64,000 nucleotides of DNA from Streptomyces zingiberis (GTDB lineage: Bacteria; Actinomycetota; Actinomycetes; Streptomycetales; Streptomycetaceae), in contig NZ_JAATEN010000008.1 of assembly GCF_012034935.1 (NCBI RefSeq), forward strand, positions 186,001-250,000. The letters run 5' to 3'. This document shows, one piece after another, positions 40,112 to 47,467 of the stretch (its first letter is position 1; each line of letters opens with the position of its first letter). The position numbers and the translations under genes are program-made. The notes under the pieces were generated by a model. The model was not told the origin of the DNA. It was given only the letters and a program-made list of their open reading frames with translations, and searched no databases.

Positions 40112-41230
40112 GTGTCCGAACTTGCCCCTCTGGCCCGCTTCGGCGGGCTCCTCGCCACGGACCTGCGGGACGTCACCGGCGATCCCGCCGCCCTGGAATC
40201 CGCCGGCTTCTGGGCCGTGGTGGCCGACTTCGAGGGGCGGCTGGTCTGCGCCCGCTTCGGTGACGTGCGCCGCGTCCGGCCCCCGGCCCCGGTCGCCGGC
40301 GCCTGGCGCGGCCCGGCACCCGGCGCGTGGAGCTCCTCCCTCGGCCGGGACGCGTACGTCGCCGGCGTCCGCCGCATCCGGGAGCACATCGCGGCCGGCG
40401 ACGTCTACCAGGCCAACCTGTGCCGGGTGCTCTCCGCCCCGCTGCCCGAGCCGGCCGGCGCCGACCCCGACGCCCTCGCGGCCCTGCTGGCCCGGGGCAA
40501 CCCGGCCCCGTACGCGTCCACCGTGCGGCTTCCCGCGCACGGCGTCGAGATCGCCGGTGCCTCGCCGGAGCTGTATCTGCGGCGGGCCGGCCGCACCGTG
40601 GAGTCCGGGCCCATCAAGGGCACCGGCCGCACCCCGGACGATCTGCTGGAGAAGGACCACGCCGAGAACGTGATGATCGTCGACCTGGTCCGCAACGACC
40701 TCGGCCGGGTCTGCGCCACCGGCTCGGTGACGGTGCCCGCGCTGTGCGCCGTGGAGCGCCACCCGGGCCTGGTCCACCTGGTCTCCACCGTGCGCGGCGA
40801 ACTCGCCGGCGGCGTGGGCTGGCCCGGGCTCCTGGCCCGCACCTTCCCGCCCGGCTCCGTGACGGGCGCCCCCAAGAGGAGCGCGCTGCGCCTCATCGAG
40901 GAGCTGGAGACGGCCCCCCGCGGCCCTTACTGCGGCGGTATCGGGTGGGTCGACGCCGACCGCGGTACCGGCGCGCTCGCCGTCGGCATCCGCACGTTCT
41001 GGATCGACCGGGCCGCCACCGGCGGGCCCCGGCTGTGCTTCGGCACCGGCGCCGGCATCACCTGGGGTTCCGACCCCGAACGGGAGTGGGCCGAGACCGA
41101 GCTGAAGGCCGCCCGCCTGCTCGCGATAGCGTCGGAAGATCCCCCGGCGCCCGCCGGGACCGGGGAGCCCGGGAGTCCGCCGGCCGCGGACCGCCCCGCG
41201 GCCCGGGGAACGCGAGGAGACACACCGTGA
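40112..41230 (+). CDS. Chorismate-binding enzyme, PabB-like (aminodeoxychorismate synthase component I)
   Basis: The 372-residue protein is an anthranilate synthase component I/PabB-type chorismate enzyme. Motifs are DVYQANLCRVL, ASPELYLR, the PIKGT box in GPIKGTGRTPDD, ENVMIVDLVRNDLGRVC and FPPGSVTGAPK. The PIKGT lysine is the nucleophile typical of PabB rather than anthranilate synthase. It should make 4-amino-4-deoxychorismate for folate, given a glutaminase subunit; none is adjacent or fused. The GTG at 40112 starts the frame. The stop overlaps the next gene (GTGA), a PabC-like lyase, which supports the folate assignment. It is shorter at the N-terminus than many PabB proteins. Confidence 0.87.
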   Translation: MSELAPLARFGGLLATDLRDVTGDPAALESAGFWAVVADFEGRLVCARFGDVRRVRPPAPVAGAWRGPAPGAWSSSLGRDAYVAGVRRIREHIAAGDVYQANLCRVLSAPLPEPAGADPDALAALLARGNPAPYASTVRLPAHGVEIAGASPELYLRRAGRTVESGPIKGTGRTPDDLLEKDHAENVMIVDLVRNDLGRVCATGSVTVPALCAVERHPGLVHLVSTVRGELAGGVGWPGLLARTFPPGSVTGAPKRSALRLIEELETAPRGPYCGGIGWVDADRGTGALAVGIRTFWIDRAATGGPRLCFGTGAGITWGSDPEREWAETELKAARLLAIASEDPPAPAGTGEPGSPPAADRPAARGTRGDTP

Positions 41231-42051
41231 AGATCTGGCTCGACGGCATGCTGCGGGACGCCGCGGACGCGCGGGTCTCCGTGCTCGACCACGGCCTGAC
41301 CGTCGGCGACGGCGTCTTCGAGACCCTCAAGGCCGAGCACGGACGCGCGTTCGCGGTCAGCCGCCATCTCGACCGGCTGGCGTCCTCCGCCCGCGGCCTC
41401 GGCCTGCCCGAACCCGACCGCGACGAGGTCCGCCACGCCTGCGCCGCGGTCCTGGCCGCCAACCCGCTGCCCTTCGGGCGGCTGCGCGTCACCTACACCG
41501 GTGGTCCCTCCCCGCTCGGCTCCGACCGGGGCGCCGCCGGGCCCACCCTGGTCGTCGCCCTCGGCGAGGCCACCCCCGCGCCCCCGAGCACGGCTGTGAT
41601 CACCGTCCCGTGGGTCCGCAACGAACGCGGCGCGCTCACCGGGCTGAAGACCACCTCCTACGCGGAGAACGTGCTGGCGCTCTCCCGCGCCCGGGAACAG
41701 GGCGCCTCCGAGGCGCTGTTCGCCAACACGGTGGGACAGCTGTGCGAGGGCACCGGCTCCAACGTCTTCGTCGTCCTCGACGGCGTGGCGCACACCCCGC
41801 CGCTCTCCTCCGGCTGCCTGGCCGGCGTCACCCGGGCGCTGGCCGCCGAGTGGACCGGCGCCCGGGAGACCGAACTCCCGTGGGACGTCCTGGAGCGGGC
41901 CGAGGAGATCTTCCTGACCTCCACCCTCCGCGACGTGCAGGCCGTGCACCGGGTCGACGGCCGCGCGCTGCCCGCCGCCCCCGGACCGGTGACGGCGGAG
42001 GCCATGCGGGTCTTCGCCGAGCGCGCCGCCGCGGACCCCGACCCGCGCTGA
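41227..42051 (+). CDS. Aminotransferase class IV, probable aminodeoxychorismate lyase (PabC-like)
   Basis: The 274-residue PLP enzyme opens with KIWLDGMLRDAADARVSVLD and GLTVGDGVFETLK, as PabC and branched-chain aminotransferases do. The Schiff-base lysine is in LKTTSYAENVLA, and EGTGSNVFVV and SSGCLAGVTR hold the PLP phosphate. Coupling to the PabB-like gene by a four-base overlap points to release of pyruvate from aminodeoxychorismate to give p-aminobenzoate. A D-amino acid or branched-chain aminotransferase is the alternative by sequence alone. Confidence 0.87.
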   Translation: MKIWLDGMLRDAADARVSVLDHGLTVGDGVFETLKAEHGRAFAVSRHLDRLASSARGLGLPEPDRDEVRHACAAVLAANPLPFGRLRVTYTGGPSPLGSDRGAAGPTLVVALGEATPAPPSTAVITVPWVRNERGALTGLKTTSYAENVLALSRAREQGASEALFANTVGQLCEGTGSNVFVVLDGVAHTPPLSSGCLAGVTRALAAEWTGARETELPWDVLERAEEIFLTSTLRDVQAVHRVDGRALPAAPGPVTAEAMRVFAERAAADPDPR

Positions 42052-42189
42052 CCCCGACCCGCGCTGACCCCGCGCCACCGCCCGGCCCCGGTCACCGCAC
42101 CCTGCCGTGCCCCGGCCGCGCCCCGTGACCGGGGCGCCCCGTGCCCGGTGGGGGTGACGCCGGGCCGCCCCGCCGGGTAGAACGTCGAG

Positions 42190-43029
42190 ATGACGACAAC
42201 TCTGCGGCCCACCGGGCCGGAGCGGCGCGACCAGGACGGCTCACGGGCCCGCGGTTACGAGGTCCGCGTCAACAACCGTCCCGTGGGAACCGTCGGCCTC
42301 ACCACGGACCGCCGCTTCGGGCCGTCGGTGGGCCGGATCGAGGGGCTGCGGATCGCCGTGCCCGACCGGCGGCGCGGCCGCGGCACCGTGGCGGTCCTCG
42401 CCGCCGAGGAGGTGCTCCGCGGCTGGGGCTGCGTACGCGCCGCGGCCGACGTTCCCGCCACCGGCGGCGCGGCCCTCCGGATGGCGGAGGCCCTCGGTTA
42501 CCGCGAGCGCGGCCGTGTGCTGCGGAAGGACCTCCCCGCCCGCCCGCCGGACCTGCCCGCCGGCAGCGCCGCACGCCCGATGGACGAGGCGGAGTTCGCC
42601 GCCTGGCGGCCCGGCGCCGTCACCCGGTTCGCCCACTCCTGGGCCACGCGCGGGATGGACGGGGAACGGGCGCGCGCCAAGGCCGAGGCCGACTGGGCGC
42701 GGTATCTGCCGGACGGGGCCCGCACCCCCGGGGCCCTGCTGCGGATCCTCTCCCACGCGGGCCGCGACGTGGGCATGGTCTGGCTCGCCACCGGCCACCA
42801 CGTCCCGGAGGGCAGCGGCGCCTACGTCTACGAGGTCGCGGTCGACGAGGACGTGCGGGGCCGCGGCCACGGCCGCTCCCTGATGCTGCTCGCCGAGCGG
42901 GAGGCCCGGGCGGCGGGCGCGGACACCCTCGGCCTCCACGTCTTCGCCGACAACACCCCGGCGGTACGGCTCTACGCCTCACTCGGCTACCGGCCCGTCC
43001 TGCACTGCCTCGAAAAGCCCCTGCTCTGA
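42190..43029 (+). CDS. Double-GNAT N-acetyltransferase
   Basis: The 279-residue protein contains two GNAT-like halves. The first (residues about 20-110) has RIAVPDRRRGRGTVAVLAAE; the second (about 130-279) has VAVDEDVRGRGHGRSLMLLA and LHVFADNTPAVRLYASLGYR. The C-terminal half looks the more complete. Substrate unknown. The ATG at 42190 follows a weak purine stretch. It converges on the DsbA-like gene. Confidence 0.87.
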   Translation: MTTTLRPTGPERRDQDGSRARGYEVRVNNRPVGTVGLTTDRRFGPSVGRIEGLRIAVPDRRRGRGTVAVLAAEEVLRGWGCVRAAADVPATGGAALRMAEALGYRERGRVLRKDLPARPPDLPAGSAARPMDEAEFAAWRPGAVTRFAHSWATRGMDGERARAKAEADWARYLPDGARTPGALLRILSHAGRDVGMVWLATGHHVPEGSGAYVYEVAVDEDVRGRGHGRSLMLLAEREARAAGADTLGLHVFADNTPAVRLYASLGYRPVLHCLEKPLL

Positions 43030-43291
43030 GCGCGGGCCCGGGCCGGCGGCACGGCGGCGGGCCCGCCCGGCGGGCGAGCGGTCCCGGCCCGCCGGCGGCA
43101 CCGGGGGTGGCACCGGGGGTGGCGGTGAGGGCCCGCCCGGATGGATCACGCCGGGGACGTGAGGTGCGGTGCGCCCGTCCCGGTGCCGCCTCCGGCCACC
43201 GCGGTTCCCCACCGCCGGCCGGGAGGTGCCCCACCGCGCCGGCGCGCCCCTCGGCCGTCCGGCCGGCCGCGCCGGACCCCGCTCCCCCGGG

Positions 43292-43882
43292 TCACCGTGC
43301 GCCGGGGGTTTCCTCCGGGCCCGCCGGACCGGGCCCGGGCGGGGCCTGGGCGGGCGGCCGGGCCGCCGGGCCGTCCCCGGCGAGCAGCCCGTCCGCGAGC
43401 GCCGCGATCCGCTCCCGCAGCCCCTCCTGGCTCCGCCCGCCGTCCAGCCGTTCGCCGCCGATCACGTAGGTGGGCGTGCCGGTCACACCGATCGCCCGCC
43501 CCTCGGCCTGGTCCGCGTCCACGGCCAGGATGTGGCGGCCGTCGACGAGCGCGGTCTCCACCTCCCCGGCGTCCAGGCCGAGTCCGCCGGCCACCTCGGC
43601 CAGCAGCGCCTCACCGCGCCGCCCCAGCTCCTCGGCGCGCTCCAGCACGGCCTCCGCGAACTCCCATCCCCGGCCCTGCGCGGCCGCCTCCTCGGCGGCC
43701 TGCGCCGCCGGGTGGGAGTGACGGTGCTTGTCCAGCGGGAAGTGGCGCAGGCGGATGTCGAGGGCGCCGCCGTACGCGGCCCGCAGCGCCCGGAGGTCGT
43801 CCAGGGCGGTCCGGCAGTCGGGGCACTGGAGTTCGCACCAGACGTCGAGGACGACGGGGGAGCCGGTGGTCGTGTCGTTCAT
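43292..43882 (-). CDS. DsbA/thioredoxin-fold protein
   Basis: The 196-residue protein has a thioredoxin-like fold with the active-site CPDC in WCELQCPDCRTALDDL, a helical insert, and the cis-Pro region GVTGTPTYVIGGERLDG. It lacks a signal peptide, so it acts in the cytoplasm, like the FrnE-type DsbA proteins of actinomycetes. The ATG at 43882 has GGGAG about nine bases upstream. The C-terminus is a Pro/Gly-rich tail. The partner is unknown. Confidence 0.87.
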   Translation of the reverse strand: MNDTTTGSPVVLDVWCELQCPDCRTALDDLRALRAAYGGALDIRLRHFPLDKHRHSHPAAQAAEEAAAQGRGWEFAEAVLERAEELGRRGEALLAEVAGGLGLDAGEVETALVDGRHILAVDADQAEGRAIGVTGTPTYVIGGERLDGGRSQEGLRERIAALADGLLAGDGPAARPPAQAPPGPGPAGPEETPGAR

Positions 43883-44101
43883 CGGAACAGTCTCCCAGGA
43901 GGAGCCGGGTGCCCCGGTCCGGTACCGGGGGAGGACCCCGGCCCCCGGAAGACCCGGAGTCCGGTACCCCGGCATGGCCCGCGCGGTCGTGTCCGGTGCA
44001 CGATGGAGGGGCGAGCCGTCCACCGGCAGGTGGGACCCGCCCGGAGGGCACGGAGCGCGCACCACGCACGCAGCACGGGGAACACGGGGAAGGGGAGTGG
44101 C

Positions 44102-44137
44102 ATGTCCGCGATCACCGGTGGAGGCACGCCGTGCTGA
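44102..44137 (+). CDS. Possible 11-codon minigene overlapping the next start
   Basis: ATG at 44102 follows AAGGGGAG and opens M-S-A-I-T-G-G-G-T-P-C. Its TGA falls four bases into the GTG-started gene at 44131. Such an overlap can couple translation. It may equally be chance. Confidence 0.25.
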   Translation: MSAITGGGTPC

Positions 44138-44622
44138 CCACGACCGTCTGTATCGCGCTCTCCGCGGCGGGCCTGGCCGCCGCCCTGCTCACCGCCTGGC
44201 GCAGACGCTTCCTGGCCGCGACGCGGATCGCGGCGCTGGCCCTCGTACCGGTCGGGCTGGCCATGGCCGGGCTGGTGGATCTCGCGAAGGACATCGCGGT
44301 GGCGGCGGCCGACTGGGCCGCCGGTCTGGTGCTGCGGCCGTCCGTGTGGGCCGGGTTCGCGGTCCTCGGGGTCTCGGCCGTGCTGTTCGTCGCCGCGCGG
44401 GTGGCCGGCCGGCGCCGCCGGGGGGCCGGCGGGCGCGCCGCCGTGGAGCCGGGGACCCGCGCGCCGTCCCTGGGCCCCGGGCACACCGCCGGGAGCGGGG
44501 AGGGCGCGGGGGCGGCCGGCCGGGCCGCCCCGGCCGCGCGGCCCCGCGGTGGCCGCGACCAGGGCACCGGGCTGGAGGACTTCGAGGACATCGAGGCGAT
44601 CCTCAAGAAGCACGGCATCTGA
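44131..44622 (+). CDS. Small membrane protein with conserved acidic C-terminal motif
   Basis: The 163-residue protein has three hydrophobic segments (VCIALSAAGLAAALLTAW, an Ala/Leu-rich second one, and WAGFAVLGVSAVLFVAARVA), then a basic and Ala/Gly-rich linker, and ends with LEDFEDIEAILKKHGI, which looks like a conserved functional tail. I do not recognise a named family. The GTG at 44131 has GGTGGAGG six bases upstream. Divergent from the DsbA-like gene. Confidence 0.75.
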   Translation: MLTTTVCIALSAAGLAAALLTAWRRRFLAATRIAALALVPVGLAMAGLVDLAKDIAVAAADWAAGLVLRPSVWAGFAVLGVSAVLFVAARVAGRRRRGAGGRAAVEPGTRAPSLGPGHTAGSGEGAGAAGRAAPAARPRGGRDQGTGLEDFEDIEAILKKHGI

Positions 44623-44790
44623 GCGGGAAGGGCAGCCGGGACGGCGGACCGGCCGGGGAGCCGGGCCGGGAAACCCCGTCCCGGACGGCTTCCCGGACGC
44701 GGACCACCTCCGTGGGAACAAACGAACTCCGGGTGAAACAGAAGCCGCCCGCCGCATGGTGCGTCCGGAGTGCGTCATCATCTGCGCGAG

Positions 44791-45015
44791 ATGAACGATG
44801 ACCTCGCCGTTCCGGCCCCTGAACCGATCCTGACCTGCGAAGAGCCCGGGCCCCGGCCCGTCGCCCCGGCCGCCGGGCGGCCCGCCGCCCCGCCCGAGAG
44901 CCGCGGCTGCCTCTACGCCCTCTCCCAGCCCCCGCTGATGCTCTTCCTCGCCGTCATCGCCTCGCTGCTGGGCCTCGGCGCCCTCTACGACCTGCTGGAC
45001 CTCTATCGCTGGTGA
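44791..45015 (+). CDS. Small single-pass membrane protein, function unknown
   Basis: The 74-residue frame has a Pro/Ala-rich cytosolic start and one hydrophobic helix near the C-terminus (LMLFLAVIASLLGLGALYDL). No family is recognised. No good Shine-Dalgarno precedes the ATG, so the call rests on coding quality and position. Confidence 0.55.
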   Translation: MNDDLAVPAPEPILTCEEPGPRPVAPAAGRPAAPPESRGCLYALSQPPLMLFLAVIASLLGLGALYDLLDLYRW

Positions 45016-45106
45016 CCGGGCGGCCCGGCCCCTCCGGCACCCCCCGGGGCGCCCGGGCCCCGGGGGCACCGCCGCCGGGGACGGGCCGGGGGCTCCGGTG
45101 CCCCGG

Positions 45107-45667
45107 TCAGCGCTCAGCCGCCTCGCGCCGCCGGGCCCGGTAGGCCGCGACATGCAGCCGGTTGCCGCAGGTGCGGCTGTCGCAGTAGCGGCGGGAACGG
45201 TTGCGGGAGAGGTCGACGAAGGCCCGGCCGCAGTCGGGCGCCTCGCAGCGCCGCAGCCGTTCCCGTTCGCCCGCCACCACGAGGAAGGCCAGCGCCATGC
45301 CCCCGTCGGCCGCCAGGTGGTCCGCTATCGAGGAGCCCGGCGCGAAGTAGTGGATGTGCCAGTCGTATCCGTCGTGGTCGGTCAGGCGCGGGGTGGTGCC
45401 GGCGGCCGCGACCATCGCGTTGAGCAGCCGCGCCGCCTCGGCGGTGCCGGTGGCGGCGAAGACCTCCGCGAAGCGCTCGCGGACCTCCAGCACGGCCGCG
45501 AGGTCCGCTTCACCCAGCCGGCCCACGTCGCTGATGTCGTTCCGCCGGACGAAGCGTTCGAGGGCCGCGAGATCCTGCAGCGTGTCGGGCTCGTCGCCCT
45601 GCCCCGAGGTGTTCACGAGCTCGGTGACGCTGTCGAGCGCGCACCGGGTGTCGTGGTTGATCAGCAC
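45107..45667 (-). CDS. CGNR zinc-finger / ABATE-domain putative regulator
   Basis: The 186-residue protein has an N-terminal ABATE-type domain (residues about 10-120) and a C-terminal zinc finger of the CGNR type: CEAPDCGRAFVDLSRNRSRR, then YCDSRTCGNRLHVAAYRARR. Family members are thought to be transcription regulators with a stress-linked ligand domain; none of this is proved for this one. The GTG at 45667 has AGGGAGC six bases upstream. It is followed downstream on the same strand by no partner gene. Confidence 0.92.
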   Translation of the reverse strand: MLINHDTRCALDSVTELVNTSGQGDEPDTLQDLAALERFVRRNDISDVGRLGEADLAAVLEVRERFAEVFAATGTAEAARLLNAMVAAAGTTPRLTDHDGYDWHIHYFAPGSSIADHLAADGGMALAFLVVAGERERLRRCEAPDCGRAFVDLSRNRSRRYCDSRTCGNRLHVAAYRARRREAAER

Positions 45668-45894
45668 GGATCGCTCCCTGGCCGTGGTCGGCGGCTGCCT
45701 CTTCCGATGGCGGCCGACTCTAGCGGCTCCCGGGCGCGTCGGCGCCCTCACCGCGGAGCCACCGTGGTGAGGGCACGTCCCGTGCGCGGTCGTACGGTCT
45801 GTGCTGTTCCGGGCCCGAGCCGTCGCCCCGAGTCGGACGGCCTGAGCGGTGAGCGGTTGCCTGGCGCGGGTGGCTGGCCCGCGTTCGCGCCTCC

Positions 45895-46308
45895 TCAGCT
45901 CTCCGCGAGAATGTGGGAGAGTTCGGTGTCGAGGTCGAAGTGGCGGTGTTCGGTGCCGGGTGGCACCGCGGCGTCCGTCCGCTTGAGGAAGGACTCCAGC
46001 GCCCGCGCCGGGGCTTCGAGCAGCGCCTCGCCCTCCGGGGAACTGAGGGCGATGCAGACGACTCCCTGTCCGTGGCTGCGGGACGGCCACACGCGGACGT
46101 CACCGGTCCCGGTGGGCCGGTGCAGCCCCTCGGCGAGGAGGTCGCGGGCGAACACCCACTCGACGGTCTCCTCGGCTCCGGTGTGGAAGGTGGCGTGCAC
46201 GGCGTAGGGATCGGCCGTGTCATACCGCAGGCCCGCCGGGACGGGCAGGGAGGATTCGCTCGACACAACGAGGCGCAGGTGCAGCTCGCAGCTGACCGTG
46301 GTGTTCAT
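45895..46308 (-). CDS. ssgB: Sporulation and cell-division protein SsgB
   Basis: SsgB of the SALP family marks the sites of sporulation septa and brings FtsZ there in aerial hyphae. The 137-residue protein opens MNTTVSCELHLRLVVSS and has the SsgA-like core (WVFARDLLAEGLHRPTGTGD, then VRVWPSRS, and SSPEGEALLEAP). It resembles, as I recall it, almost residue for residue the S. coelicolor SsgB, the most conserved SALP. The ATG at 46308 gives that N-terminus; an upstream ATG at 46317 would add three residues. It is divergent from the TIGR02611-type gene. Its presence is the clearest sign of a sporulating streptomycete-like host. Confidence 0.97.
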   Translation of the reverse strand: MNTTVSCELHLRLVVSSESSLPVPAGLRYDTADPYAVHATFHTGAEETVEWVFARDLLAEGLHRPTGTGDVRVWPSRSHGQGVVCIALSSPEGEALLEAPARALESFLKRTDAAVPPGTEHRHFDLDTELSHILAES

Positions 46309-46495
46309 AAGCGCCATGGCCTTTCGCTCAGTGTGCGCTCGGGGATTCGCACGTCGGCGAAATCGACATGCCACCTGGAGTCCCGTTGTAAACCCCTCTG
46401 GCCGTTATGTAGGGATTCGTATGACCCGAATGGAGGAGTATTCGGTCCCCCTTGCGAATGTTCCGGCCATGCGGACGGTCCGATAGCTTGGGGAA

Positions 46496-47128
46496 ATGGA
46501 TACGCAGTGTGACGGACGGCGGGAGGCCGCCGGCGCGGCGCCGTCACCCGGCGGGCCGGACGGGGATCCGGCCGCCGAGGTGCGCGGCGGGGGACGGGGT
46601 GTCACGGTGGTCGGTATGAGGACGGAACCGGATCCGGAGCCCGGGACGGGGCCGAAGGCGGTGGCGGTGTCCGAGCCGGAGAAGCCGGAGGGGCCGGACG
46701 GGCCTGTGGGTTCGGCAGGGCCGGAGGGTTCGCCGGAGCCCGGGGGGAAGGGCGAGCGGCGGCTCGGCTCCCGCGCCCCCCGGTTCATCCGCTCCTCCCG
46801 CACGCTCCACATGAGCTGGCAGGCCGGGGTTTTCCTGGTCGGCCTCGCCGTCGTGGCGGCGGGCGCCGCGATGCTCGTCCTGCCCGGCCCGGGGTGGGTG
46901 GTGATCTTCGCGGGCATGGCGATCTGGGCCACCGAGTTCGTCTGGGCGCAGCTCGTGCTCCGCTGGACCAAGCGCAAGGTCAAGGCGGCGGCCAGGAAGG
47001 CCCTCGACCCCAGGGTGCGCCGGAGGAACATGATCCTCACGGCGACCGGCTGCGTGATCATCGCCGCCGGTCTCGGCTACTACGTCTGGGAGTTCGGCTT
47101 CCGCATGCCGTGGGAGACCGGCGCCTGA
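46496..47128 (+). CDS. TIGR02611-type membrane protein
   Basis: The 210-residue protein has a long Pro/Glu/Gly-rich N-terminal tail and then the conserved membrane region with GAAMLVLPGPGWVVIFAGMA, the PGPGW motif of the TIGR02611/PGPGW family, an amphipathic basic stretch and a final helix. The function is unknown. The ATG at 46496 is preceded by TAGCTT at 46484-46489, a -10-like element at a distance that would make the transcript leaderless. An internal ATG at 46618 is the alternative start. It is divergent from ssgB. Confidence 0.83.
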   Translation: MDTQCDGRREAAGAAPSPGGPDGDPAAEVRGGGRGVTVVGMRTEPDPEPGTGPKAVAVSEPEKPEGPDGPVGSAGPEGSPEPGGKGERRLGSRAPRFIRSSRTLHMSWQAGVFLVGLAVVAAGAAMLVLPGPGWVVIFAGMAIWATEFVWAQLVLRWTKRKVKAAARKALDPRVRRRNMILTATGCVIIAAGLGYYVWEFGFRMPWETGA

Positions 47129-47236
47129 CCGTGCGCCCGCCGCCGGGCGGCCCGGGTGCCGGGGCGATTTCCCCGCGTGGCCCCGGACGCCGGTCGGGGG
47201 CAGCCACTGACATGCGGTAATGTGGGCGTCGCTCCC

Positions 47237-47308
47237 GGGCGATTAGCTCAGCGGGAGAGCGCTTCGTTCACACCGAAGAGGTCACTGGTTCGATCCCAGT
47301 ATCGCCCA
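47237..47308 (+). tRNA. tRNA-Val(CAC), copy 1
   Basis: A 72-base cloverleaf: acceptor GGGCGAT/ATCGCCC, anticodon loop TTCACAC giving CAC, discriminator A. Reads GUG. A hairpin follows. Confidence 0.95.
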
Positions 47309-47315
47309 CACCGCC

Positions 47316-47355
47316 GAGGCGGCGGATCCCGCACAGCAGCGGGATCCGCCGCCTC
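47316..47355 (+). terminator. Hairpin after tRNA-Val(CAC)
   Basis: A perfect 17-bp stem (47316-47332 with 47339-47355) and a six-base loop lie eight bases after the tRNA. It also lies between the tRNA and the convergent membrane protein gene. Confidence 0.7.
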
Positions 47356-47467
47356 AGTCGTGTGCGCGGACCCCGGCCGTGGCCGGGACGGCGAGGGGCT
47401 CCGCCGCCGCACGGCCCCGCCCGGCGGCACCGCGTCCCCGCGCGGCGCCGCCCGGCCGGGACGGTCG

